Source of the DNA: Bolinopsis microptera | Lineage: Eukaryota > Ctenophora > Tentaculata > Lobata > Bolinopsidae | Reading direction: 5' to 3' | Length of the DNA stretch: 64,000 bases | Assembly (NCBI RefSeq): GCF_026151205.1 | Contig: NC_087077.1 | Coordinates: 17,654,475 to 17,718,474 of the forward strand | Shown: positions 37,748 through 48,949 of the stretch, one piece after another | How the letters are laid out: each line of letters starts with the position of its first letter | How positions within the stretch are numbered: the first letter of the stretch is position 1 | Position numbers and translations under genes: made by a program | Notes under the pieces: model-generated | What the model saw: the letters and a program-made list of their open reading frames with translations, nothing else | Told to the model about the DNA's origin: nothing | Databases searched by the model: none

Positions 37748-37984
37748 ATACGTACAGTGATTGGGCCGCGCAATATATACGCGCGCGCATTTTGAATGCA
37801 TACAATCAGGTTACAAGCAATGCGCGTTACTCACTAATCCACCCAAACACAACAGTTCAGAAGGACTTTCTACAAAACTGTACCACATAAAATGATCGAA
37901 AATCTAGTGTTTCAGTAAATAACTTAGAGTATATTTTCGATTTTATCCAGATCCTAATATATGATTTATTTGAAACTTTCCATA

Positions 37985-38100
37985 TAGTTATATGGCCATA
38001 AGACTGATAATCTGTGCAAGTTTGGGCGAATTTCTTTGTGCCAAATTTGAGATATCACTTCAAACTTGCACAGATTATCCGTCCCATTGCCATAATACTA
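37985..38100. repeat. Imperfect hairpin element, about 115 bp
   Basis: TATGGCCATAAGACTGATAA, then TCTGTGCAAGTTTG, returns in reverse complement after a short loop, with a few mismatches. Confidence 0.7.
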
Positions 38101-38216
38101 TCTCTAACAGTTTTTGTGGCGAATGTGAAATGTGAATTTTGCCCCCATCTTGTTATTTGCAGATTATTGAGGTATTACCATTATTAATCTATATTATTAA
38201 ATATGTAATATTTTAT

Positions 38217-38285
38217 TTTTCTTGACACACCAGTTTCCTGACACACCAGTTTCCTGACACACCAGTTTCTTGACACACCAAACAT
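38217..38285. repeat. 17-bp tandem repeat, four copies
   Basis: Unit TTGACACACCAGTTTCC, repeated with slight variation. Confidence 0.85.
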
Positions 38286-39610
38286 TTTATGAAAACCGCC
38301 GACACGTATACATACTGAATATTATGTAAAGTAGCTCTGTTCCAAAACAAATGGAGCATGGCACCACTGTCACAACCGGTTCTTAGCTCTGGACGGATAT
38401 AATCCCAGATATTCCTTCACTCGGAGTAATTCTTGGGTATCGGAATGTTTTGAATTGGGTATATACAGAGAAAACCGGTACAACAAAATTGGTTTTTTTC
38501 GAGAGGGATCGAAAAACTTCTGATAAATTATAATCACTCTATAATTCACATGTTTTAAACCTATAATTGCCTTGCCTCACTAAATGAAATTCAGCTATCT
38601 GTAGTTACCTTTACGAGCATGTTCATCCTTTCACCCAGCACTTGCTTCAACTTCTGAAAATAAATCAGTTTAAGAATGTGAGAGTGATAAGAGTGATGAC
38701 CTAACAACCCGATTACAGCCCGTAGTAACGTACGAGGGTTACCCACGGACACAGTTGTCGCCCATGCTCCTAGCTTACCAAAGTTATTTTGCACGATATT
38801 CTAAATGACATTATTGTTGGCGCGTGGCGCTGAACTGATCAAGTAAATCGTTAATTTCACAATGTACGTATCCCACTAGGCACTGATTTATGAAATTTAA
38901 TTGGGAGACATAATTTAGTGACGGTCGGCGAATATGTAAAAGTGCACTGTTCAATTGAACATTATCACAGTGGACAAGATATTATTCCCAGAATAACAAG
39001 AAATCATTCAAAAATATATGATATAATTATAGTTAATATTACCTTGTATTTTACAATTTGAGTTACCATTAAATTGTGCCTTACATTTAGAGTTAACATT
39101 ACATTATACGTGATAGGATTAGCGGTCACGTGACCTCAGTTATCCCTTATATGGTACAAGTAGCTGCAACTGATCAGCTCTTAATTAGGCTGCAATCCTT
39201 GACAGGCCTAGATTACTCAATTTTTAATGAACGATATCTCATTCTACAGTATGATGAGGGCGTAAAGAGAATGCTTCCCGGAATCAGCACAATGAAGGGA
39301 ACAAGATGCTGTAACTGGAATTTTAATGATTCATCTTCCACCCGTAATCCCTATAGATTTGGGTACCATCTGAGTAGACACTAAGATAAAGTGTCATATT
39401 TAATATTTATGTTCCGTCACAGTTTCACAGGGGTGCTATCTCAGAAAGTAATAATGGTGGGGGTCTGAAATGTTCACACAACTTGTAGAAAGAGAGAAAG
39501 GTTAAATGTGGACTAATAAACAGTTAAACCTGTTCCAGGTTCCTGAGCACAACATTCGTTTGAACTTTTAAAAATAGCAAAATCGTGATGTCCGTCACGG
39601 TGGAATTGCC

Positions 39611-39873
39611 CAAAAGTCCTTACTTTTGATTATACATCGTGCAACAAAAATTAGTTCATGAACAATCTTGAATATAATAATTTACTCCTTATCTTAACCG
39701 ATTTTCCGGGTAGTGCCTAGTTTTAATTAAAAAGTTTTTAACAGTGTTAAAATTTTTAATGAAAACTAGGCACTACCCGGAAAATCAGTTAAGATAAGGA
39801 GTAAATTATTATATAACATTGTTCATGAACTAATTTGTGTTGCACGATATATAATCAAAAGTAAGGACTTTTG
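39611..39873. mobile_element. 263-bp near-perfect palindrome (foldback element)
   Basis: Arms of about 130 bp start CAAAAGTCCTTACTTTTGAT at the left and end with its complement at the right, meeting near 39742. Only a few mismatches and small indels are present. No coding content. Confidence 0.85.
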
Positions 39874-41723
39874 TCATTAAATTCAAGCGTACTCCATTTT
39901 ACCAATTTATAACAAGAAATGCGGCCGCTTTTAATTTGTGGATGGCCGCTCAATTTCCCGATCCGTGATGGCGTATTTTATCATATTCCATACAACCTGG
40001 GGACCCCAGTCTTTACTGTTTATAAGCATGTAGATATGGCGGAGTGACAGGCCAAGCGCCGCCCAGTTAATTCATATTTCAATTTAACCATATGTTTATT
40101 GTTTATGCAACCTGACACGGATCTGTGCAAAATAGTAATACTAACACGAAGTAATAAGCTATCAATTAGTGCCTAGTGGGATAAGTACATGGTGAAATTA
40201 ACGATTTACTCGATCAGTTCAGCGCCGCACACCAACTATAATACACAGTACACAGTAATAGTACAGCAGTGGCTTGGTAAGTTACCATTGGTTACCAAGT
40301 TACCATTGTTAACTAAAATGAACAGTGGTATGTTAAAAGTTTTGATAAAAGATCTTATACGAATCTGTGTTATTGTGAAATGCAACCTGCGTATTGCGTA
40401 AGTGCGTATTTCTAAATTCCATGAGTACTTACGTAACAGTATATTGTATTTGATGATATGCACTGTATAGTATTTCTTTTATCCTCATTTGAAGGTAGCA
40501 CCGTGTAACAGTGTTACTATTTTAGGAAATAAATACGGTTTGCACTACACTGTTTATGTTATATCTGTAATCGTTATGCTATATCTGATGTACGGTAGTA
40601 GATAACTAGTGAGCCTGTTTTAAATGTCCATGAATCACAAATACATCAAAATCCGTAGTCCAGAACATTTACCGTACATAGATATTTCTGACCAATATTT
40701 CATTGAGAGCAGTGTGCAGTTTGCTCAATTATTCTCAGTAAAACCGGTTACAATTGATAACAAGTAGGGAATGTGTCTAGTTAAAGTAAGGTGGGGGATA
40801 TAGTTCCAGCATGTGGAGCTGCCTTCACAGGCCAAGTATTAACTCTACTAGCAGGACCCCGTTTAACCCTAAAGTAATGTCTAGACTCAAGAGACTAAAA
40901 TAATTATTACCTATTTAATTCACGTTTTTGACACCACTTGGGGGTCCAAATTTTGGGCACTAAAATTCTTACTCCTTGGCCAATTTTTATTTTTTCATGC
41001 TGATTTGAAGGCCATTAATTTAAACCAGTCAACAAATTTTAAGTTGTTACATGTCTTTTAACGTTTTTGCGGAAAGTTGTGCTAAAGATAATGCCGTGGT
41101 GTCAGTAAAATGGTACGGATAAACACATATAATATATATATTATATATATCGTCTGACGTCTCGCTTTATATATAGTAAGATACTCTACAGGTCATTCGT
41201 TTAGGGACACAGGTGGAGAGTTTAAATAAATTCACAGTTGGATTCTATTGTTATAAATAACAATACATTCCAACTGTGAGTTTTCCGTTATTAATGTAAA
41301 TCTCACTTTAATGCACTTTGAGGTATTATTTTTTACCATGCTCACTGCTGAAAATCCTACAAATTAAGGAATTTATTATAAATACAGGAATGTTTATAAT
41401 ACAGAATACAATATTAATATTATTAAGCTTTGCAGACAAATTTAATTTAATTTGTTTAAATAGAACTCGTTTGGAATTTGACAATGAGGTGTACGAGTTG
41501 AGACACATATTTGCCGAACAAAGTATGACAGTTTTTAACCAAAGATTATGAAACTAAAAACTATCGTGTAAGCAGCAGAATATTCTACCAATATTAAGCT
41601 ACATATATATAAGTTCTTACATTGTTGTATTAAATCGAATGAATAAGATTAGATTTAACTGTTGATCTCCACCGTGTTCAAGATACTTAATGACTAATGA
41701 CTAATGAGGTATTGTACACTTTA

Positions 41724-41960
41724 GTATCGATCACATTTGGGTCACAAAAGCATAAATCAAAACCATTACCACCGGCCGATTTAAAAAACCTTAATTATTT
41801 GGCTTCGTCAGAGCTTTGTCGAAACTATACCGAAAAAAAACAGATAACTCTTAGCTGTCTTTTACCGTTTTCTTGATTTAGTCGTTCGTAAATTTCCCAC
41901 ACACAGACGAACACACTTTTTGGGATTATCAGTGTAGATAATTTCTTTAGTTACCTTAAC
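41724..41960 (+). repeat. Interspersed repeat block, copy 1
   Basis: Core TTTGGCTTCGTCAGAGCTTT and then ACTATACCGAAAAAAA, followed by TTGATTTAGTCGTTCG. Further copies are at 42880-43075 and 44546-44700 (plus) and near 51050-51175 and 53165-53300 (minus), so this is a dispersed family. Confidence 0.7.
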
Positions 41961-43819
41961 AAAGACCTACCACTAACCAATATTTTTGTAAACCATATTT
42001 TACCGCCCAATTTTACCCCCCTCCGTAATCAACCGTAATCAAGACCCAACCCCCCCCCCCCTCCTAACAGCAATATTTTTCCGGATCCATGACTCAAGTG
42101 CCGAACTGCCGAAGGCACAAAAAACTAAAAAGACAAGGACAAGGGTTAGCGAACGAAGTTTTTTTTCGTATATGGTAGCTTGCGACCATCATTCGAACGA
42201 ACGTTCGTGCCCGCACGCACAGATGTCGCCCACGTTCCTAACTGCGCGGCGCAAACTTTTTTTCGTGATATTCTCAATTAAATTATTGTTGGTAACCAAT
42301 GGTAACTTACCAAGCCACTGCTGTACACTGTACAGTGTACATTGTACAATGTACAGTACAGGAACAAAAAACATGTAAAAATTTAGTAAGTATCGTACAG
42401 GAACCAATTAGTAATGTACATTGTATATCTCGGTAACTGTACAATGTATATCTCGGTACCTGTGGATATATTTAAACGGAAATAAAATAAATCTAGATAA
42501 ATGAGTACATATCCAGTAACATGACCTGCATTTTCTGTAAAATTAGTACACACGAGTGTGCAGAGATCATCATTCCTTACATTCCTAATTGCTCTGTTAC
42601 TACCCAGGTCAATACTCAATATCATTAAAAATATGACGTATATCTGGGTGAAATATGTCGTGGTTTTTATCACCCGATGGGGCATTTTGGGCCCCACAAT
42701 GATCCAAAGGGGCAGAGCCCGATGCAGGGGGGCAAAACCTGCTACAGGCGAGTCATGGGAAAATTTATTGAAAAACTCTTAAATATTTCGATATTATACT
42801 TCAAACACAAGATATAATACTTCAAACACAAGTAAAAATATTCGTCAACTTTTTCGAAAAAAAATCTTTTTAAGTATTAATCATTTGGCTTCGTCAGAGT
42901 TTTGTCGAAACTATACCGAAAAAACCAGTCCCATAACTCTTACTGTTTTCTTGATTTAGTCGTTCGGATATTTCCCACACACAGACATGAACACACTTTT
43001 TGGGATTATCAGTGTAGATAATTTCTTTAGTTACCCTAACAAAGACCCTACGACCAACCAATATGTTTGTGAACCCTTTTGTCCAGCGTGTAACTTGAAA
43101 AGCAGTGGGGACGTGGCAGGCTTGTGATGCCTAACATTATAAAGAAGTGTGTAACAAACCCAAATATCCCAACTATCACGCTCACCTCATTGCATTTAGA
43201 TAACCTAATCATGTTACTAGTGTAACCCGTGCCTACGGCCGGGACTTCACTATCGCAGTTGATGAGTTGAAATGCATAAGTATAACTGTATAAACCCGCT
43301 TATTATATTTAAAAACACACATTACATTTTCGTAGTTAAGACGGTGCGAAAGTACGAACTCGCTCTGTCCAAGCACACTGCAATTTAATTCTGAGTGCCT
43401 CTTATAAATCTTATAGTAATACTTGATAGCCAATCTTGAGGTATTGTATTGTATTGTATCAGATGCCATCGTGGAGTAGGTGGTCTCCTGCACCTTTTCC
43501 GCCTTGACATAATGAAAAAACCTAGACATGCAACCTGCAATCCTAAGGTGATTGCAGCCCTTACGGAAGACTATAAGGTCTTCATGCTTCTGTAATTAAA
43601 TGATACATAACGATAACATGTAAGCCCCAGAAGTTTCCAGTATCGTCATGAATCGATATACTTACTGAGCTTGGTGTCACTTGGCCATGAAAAAAGCTGG
43701 GATTGCATTGACCGTAAAATTGTATAGAAATAAATGCCCTTCGTAACATTTATTCCTCTAAATTGAAAAACGACGTAGAACTGACAAATTACATAATTAT
43801 ATCGCAAATTTGTTAGGGG

Positions 43820-44520
43820 GGGAGAGAGAGCGAGAGTGGGAGAGAGAGCGAGAGTGGGAGAGAGAGTGGGAGAGAGAGCGAGAGTGGGAGAGAGCGAGAG
43901 TGGGAGAGAGAGCGAAGGTGGGAGAGAGCGAGAGTGGGAGAGAGCGAGAGTGGGAGAGAGCGAGAGTGGGAGAGAGCGAGAGTGGGAGAGAGCGAGAGTG
44001 GGAGAGAGCGAGAGTGGGAGAGAGCGAGAGTGGGAGAAAGCGAGAGTGGGAGAGAGCGAGAGTGGGAGAGAGAGCGAGAGTGGGAGAGAGAGCGAGAGTG
44101 GGAGAGAGAGCGAGAGTGGGAGAGAGAGCGAGAGTGGGAGAGAGAGCGAGAGTGGGAGAGAGAGCGAGAGTGGGAGAGAGAGCGAGAGTGGGAGAGAGCG
44201 AGAGTGGGAGAGAGCGAGAGTGGGAGAGAGCGATAGTGGGAGAGAGCGAGAGTGGGAGAGAGCGATAGTGGGAGAGAGCGAGAGTGGGAGAGAGCGAGAG
44301 TGGGAGAGAGAGCGAGAGTGGGAGAGAGCGAGAGTGGGAGAGAGAGCGAGAGTGGGAGAGAGCGAGAGTGGGAGAGAGAGCGAGAGTGGGAGAGAGCGAG
44401 AGTGGGAGAGAGCGAGAGTGGGAGAGAGCGAGAGTGGGAGAGAGCGAGAGTGGGAGAGAGCGAGCGTGGGAGAGAGAGCGAGAGTGGGAGAGAGCGAGAG
44501 TGGGAGAGTAGGAGAGAGGG
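43820..44520. repeat. Polypurine minisatellite, about 700 bp
   Basis: Units of 16-18 bp, AGAGCGAGAGTGGGAG with optional extra AG, about 40 copies. The plus strand is almost all purine, broken only by one C and one T per unit. All six frames are open for long stretches only because of the repetition, so the apparent proteins are not called. Confidence 0.95.
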
Positions 44521-44689
44521 AGAGTTCGCGAGACACGTTCGCGTTAGTATCACATTTGCGTCACAAAATGATCAATTAAACCACTTACCATCGGCCGATT
44601 TAAAAAAAAACCTTAATCATTTGGCTTGGCCAGAGTTTTGTCAGCACTATACCGAAAAAAACCAGCCCCGTAACTCTTACCGTTTTATT

Positions 44690-44977
44690 TTCTTGATTAA
44701 GCCGTGGGTGAAATCAGTTTTGTCTTCGTTAACGAAGAGATTCCAATCTTTAAGGACTTCTGTTGCAATAGGCAACAGCTCCCTCAAATTGTCTTCATCT
44801 TCATCATTGAAGTCGATATCATCAGCATACTCACTGTCAAGTGGAAGACCAATATCGGTGATAGGTGGGTTAGGCCTATTCGTTGCAGTTTCAAGCCTGT
44901 TACGGAGGTCACGCAAGGCACCCGCTAAGACAAGTGTGAACAAGCATCCAGACAGAGTATCACGCTTGGCTCCATGC
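44690..44977 (-). pseudogene. LINE reverse transcriptase fragment (palm with YADD), inverted
   Basis: The minus-strand frame reads GAKRDTLSGCLFTLVL, then DIGLPLDSEYADDIDF and WNLFVNEDKTDFT. These match the reverse transcriptase palm of non-LTR retrotransposons, including the catalytic YADD. It abuts, head to head at about 44977, the 3' part of the same kind of protein on the plus strand. Upstream domains are missing. Confidence 0.85.
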
Positions 44978-45985
44978 TTTGTAGTAAGGAGGACATCTCT
45001 AGAAGGATATGTCTGGGATATGCCGCGTTTAACAAATACAAGAAAGCTTGGAACCATAAGATCCCTCTGAGCAAGAGGCTTCTGTTGTATGAGGCTCTGG
45101 TAGTATCCGTTTTAATGTACAATTCATCTTGCTGGGCTGCCCCTAAATCAGTATTGGAAAAACTAGATATTGCTCACAGACGTCATCTGCGATCAATTTT
45201 GAATTACAAATACCCTCACATCATCTCCAACAAGAACTTGTATAAACGCTGCAATAGTGAACCATTGTCAGCTAAAGTGGCTCGTAGTCGGTGGAGGATG
45301 CTCGGACATGTACTGCGTGGGCCATAGTTGTTAAGTTCGTCGAAGAAATGCGAAAAGTTCGTCCAGTTCGGCACCTTTTAAAAATTCGTGAAAATTCGTG
45401 AAAATTCGTTGCGTAAATTTTCTTGGCATATGTTTTGATTTTATAATGAATGGCTTAGGTGCGATCACTATTACACTTGTAAACAAATGATACAGTTAGA
45501 TAGTTATACATACTTGTATTGAAAAAAAAAACTAGATCAACAACAGATCATGACTAGTACTTCAATATAAACAGAGCTGGTTCACAGATTACAATTAAGC
45601 ATCAATTATAGCAACAGCTCACAACTTATCATTGTTATCTAAATAATCTATAGCATATGTGATCTTAGTGATCTTAAAGTTCGGTTAAAGTTCGTCTATT
45701 TCGTTAAAAAATTCGTCCAGTTCGGCACCTTTTTAAAGTTCGTCCAGGACGTCCGTAACAACTATGGCGTGGGCCTACAGATGGCCCAGCCTATTCGTCG
45801 CTTGTTTTTGCTGTCAACACCTTACAGCTTCAAGGGCGGCGTGGAAGACCGCAGTCAAACCTTTTCTCACTGATTCTACACGACCTTAGTGTCCGAAAAT
45901 TATCGTTAAATAATTTATGTGATTTGGACTATTTAACGTTAATTGCTCAGAATAGAGTTAAATGGAGAAGTATGCAAATTGCATG
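44978..45985 (+). pseudogene. LINE ORF2 C-terminal part, split by a MITE
   Basis: The frame reads SKEDISRRICLGYAAFNKYK, then LYEALVVSVLMYNSSCW and HRRHLRSILNYKYPHI, typical of the region after the palm in non-LTR reverse transcriptases. It runs to GHVLRG at 45322, is interrupted by a 444-bp insert plus its duplicated 8 bp, and resumes in frame at 45775 (TDGPAYSSLVFAVNT) to a TGA ending at about 45985. With the inverted palm fragment this is a 5'-inverted, truncated LINE copy. Confidence 0.8.
45323..45766. mobile_element. hAT-type MITE, 444 bp
   Basis: It starts CATAGTTGTTA and ends TAACAACTATG. It is flanked by the 8-bp duplication GCGTGGGC (45315-45322 and 45767-45774). Inside are repeated AAAATTCGTG and AAGTTCGTC motifs. 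An 8-bp duplication and CA...TG ends are typical of hAT elements. It has no coding content, and removing the insert and one duplication restores the LINE frame. Confidence 0.9.
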
Positions 45986-47035
45986 ACTTTTGTTTGAGAA
46001 AGATTAGGGGACAGAAATGTTTACTTTGTTTACTATCTGTTTTTTAGAACTTTTGTTTATATATATATAAGCCGTTTGTAAATTACATGCGAACGAACAG
46101 ACAAACACACATCTTAAGATTATTAGTATAGATTGTATCAAGATGCCGCAAGATGCCGTATAATGGGTACTCCGGACTAGCTACACCACTCACCCTGTAA
46201 CTAGTGTCTTCATCTTACTATATATAAAGCGAGACGATATATAATATATTTTAATACTTTCAATACTACTATATAACAAATAATTTGAGATTATGGTGAT
46301 AATGGATGTAAAGGTATTTTAACCGAATTAACAATCCAACCGTGTGTATGACGTGTCCCAGTAGCCAATCATAATATATATATATATTTATTTATCCGTG
46401 CCATTTTACTGACACCACGGCATCAACTTTAACACGACTTTCCGCAAAAACCGTAAAAGATATACAACTGAAACTTTTTTGACTAGGTCAAATGCTTTAA
46501 TGGCCTTCAAATCAGCATGAAAAAATAAAAAATTGGCCAAGAAATAGGAGTTTTAGAGCCCAAAATTTGGACCCCCAAGTGGTGTCAAAAACGCGAATTA
46601 AATAGGTAATAATTATTTTAGTCTCTTGAGTCTTGACACCACTTTAGGGTTAGACGGGTTCCTGCTAGGATACACCATATAACCCTCTAAATGTACCTTT
46701 TCATGGATCCCCATTTATTATGTTAAAGACCTGCTAAAGACGAAAGCAAAAGTCCAAGTAATCCTACATAGCCTCTTGTAGCGATAAATATTATATAGAG
46801 TTATTTTCCAATCATTTTCCTCTGCACTAGCCCTATGATATTCAGATTGACTCATATTGAATTGTTCACTTATAGCGTGCTAGCATAATGACATGCACTG
46901 CTATAATATAATACAGTGCTTTCTTATCTCAAAGAAAATAACAATATGATCTGCATCGGCCGTCAGGCTTCTCCATACAACATTACATTGTAACAGTGCA
47001 CTATTAGAAGTAGGACCCCTAGAAGTAATATGTTG

Positions 47036-47172
47036 TAATAATAATACGTAATAATACGTAATAATACGTTATAATACGTAATATATGTAATAATACGTAA
47101 TAATACGTTATAATACGTTATAATACGTAATAATACGTTATAATACGTTATAATACGTAATATATGTTATAA
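47036..47172. repeat. 10-bp minisatellite
   Basis: Units AATAATACGT / TATAATACGT, repeated about 13 times with two shorter ATATATGT-like interruptions. Confidence 0.85.
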
Positions 47173-47524
47173 TATTGCAGTACTACCACTTTGAAACGAT
47201 CTCCACTGTTTATTGAACTAAGTCTCCACACGTACTAGCACTAATACACGTCCACCGCACAGATCAGCAGCAAGGGAGAACCAATACCACTGAATACTGT
47301 AGTTATTGTACAGAATATAGTGCTATACAGAATAGTTTTAGCAGGTGTGAGTTGTACTGTGTACAACACTGCGTACTTCATATTTCAATTGAGGCTTCCT
47401 TCATGTGTGACATGTACAAATTGTACATTGTACAAGTAAACACTTGCAATGCAGCACATTTCTACCTGACAAGCATGCAGCTAGTAATAACATTTCAGCA
47501 AACTTATCTGGTATCGTCATCTGA

Positions 47525-47605
47525 ATACACGCACACACTGCACAGTACACGCACACTGTACAGTACACACACACTGCACAGAACACACACACTGCACAGT
47601 ACGTT
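47525..47605. repeat. CA-rich short tandem
   Basis: Repeats of ACACACTGCACAGTACACGC with variation. The resulting open frames are artefacts of the repeat. Confidence 0.7.
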
Positions 47606-48429
47606 ATATGTACTGTTATGAGATAATCTGATTACAGAGAAGTTAATTACATGTCACTACTCTCATTGCCTGTGAACCTACACACACGCGACACACATTT
47701 CACGTAATTGTACACGTGATTAGCTTGTTGGATGTAACATGAAGTGCACTGTTAACAGCTAACTGTAACTTGAGTCTTGAGGTAGCAATGAAAACAAGCT
47801 TTCTCAAACACAATATAATAGTGTGTTACTGTTGTTTTATGAAGAGTACAGCTTTGATACACTTATAATTACAAGAATTTAACGACATTTTTATTTTAAA
47901 CTGGTTTAACTTTAACAATACTGATATTTCAGATGGGATGTAATCAGAAACAGTGCCTGGTAACCTACAGGTAACCAGGTAACCAGACAAACCTGATATC
48001 CCGATATCCTGATATCCTGGTACACTGTCGAACTTTAGATTGTTTTAACTTTTATAACAATTAAAACTTTAAAACAACTCCTTCTCCCAATGTCCCCACA
48101 CTACCATTACAAAGGCTTACAGTTGTGTATCTAGGGACATGTAATTGTACATACCTTTAAAATTACTGACACTGGGTAAAACTTTTACTAACCAGGTTCC
48201 TGACTGGAGACTAATAATATAATGTGTTGTCCAGCTAACTTAACCCAAACTTGCCGTGTCACCTGCTTGCCAATAGCTTAATTTATAAATAAAAATATTC
48301 TTACATTTATTACACGCTTCGACATAAAAGTATACCCAACAAAGATGAACATTTAAGTCATTCAAGTCCAGACATTATAGACAAATATTAGAAGTATTAT
48401 CAAAAGCTAGGTGGAAATAAAACGTCTTA

Positions 48430-48790
48430 CCGTAAGGGAATTTTTAAAACATTCTACCGATGATAATGATCTCACTGAGTAGGGTAGTTCATTCCAAATT
48501 TTTGGTCCACAAAACATAAATGCAGTTCGTCTGAAATGAGGAGCAGGAGGAACTTTCAACAAATAAAAGTCATCATCTAGTCTAGAACTTTGTCTTCGTA
48601 CTGAACTCTTAGATTGATGTGTCCTTGTAAGTACTGAGGGGCTATGTTATTAAGACACTTGAAGACCAGAAGTGATATTTTGAACTTGATTCTGAACCTA
48701 ACAGGTAGTAAGGCATGATAGGTTTACGTATCTTTTTTCCGTAAAGACCAAAGATAAATCGAGCAGCATATACTTAACAATAACAAAGAT
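48430..48790 (-). pseudogene. Decayed 3' end of a CR1/L2-like LINE ORF
   Basis: Minus-strand pieces in shifting frames read FKISLLVFKCLNNIAPQYLQ, then DDDFYLLKVPPAPHFRR, then TAFMFCGPKIWNELPYSVRS and FKNSL. This order is the usual C-terminus of CR1/L2-type reverse transcriptase proteins. Frame changes and stops show a dead copy. Confidence 0.75.
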
Positions 48791-48863
48791 TATTCCCATT
48801 TCTAATGTTCTTACGAAGTATGTACATTGTACGAGTAAGAACTCACTTTGACTATACTCATAG

Positions 48864-48935
48864 GCAGGGGTCGACCGGGATCGGATATTTGTCCCGGCTT
48901 AATCCCGGCCGGGACCGGGACCGGCATTTTCACGA
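48864..48935. repeat. Fragment of a CCGGGA-rich repeat family
   Basis: CAGGGGTCGACCGGGATCGG, then CCGGGACCGGGACCGG, resembles the end of the element at 58765-59551. No matching second end or flanking duplication was seen. Confidence 0.5.
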
Positions 48936-48949
48936 TATTTCTATGTTGA

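Larger units (their letters stand above)
37752..40847. other. Region without a recognisable gene
   Basis: It contains small hairpins, a 17-bp tandem and a 263-bp palindrome (listed separately). In addition, 38812-38890 and 40163-40232 are inverted copies of one repeat (core CGCTGAACTGATCAAGTAAA). No exons are supported. Confidence 0.5.
40848..46668. mobile_element. 5.8 kb unit bounded by about 300-bp inverted repeats
   Basis: 40848-41150 and 46380-46668 are inverted copies (outer ends CTAGCAGGACCCCGTTTAAC and the complement of CTAGCAGGAACCCGTCTAAC). The similarity resumes at 41145-41190 against 46208-46247 (TCTCGCTTTATATATAGTAA). I see no clear target duplication. The interior is a mosaic of a repeated 170-bp block, a polypurine minisatellite, a rearranged LINE and a MITE. 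It could be one large element with nested insertions, or two related elements in opposite orientation. Confidence 0.55.
46669..48429. other. Region without a recognisable gene
   Basis: AT-rich. It holds a 10-bp minisatellite and a CA-rich tract, listed separately. No exon is supported. Confidence 0.5.

Noticed and set aside
43646-44579. Several long open frames (up to about 296 codons) on both strands
   Set aside because: They exist only because the 16-18 bp polypurine repeat lacks stops in all frames. Composition is pure repeat and neither splice context nor motifs are present.
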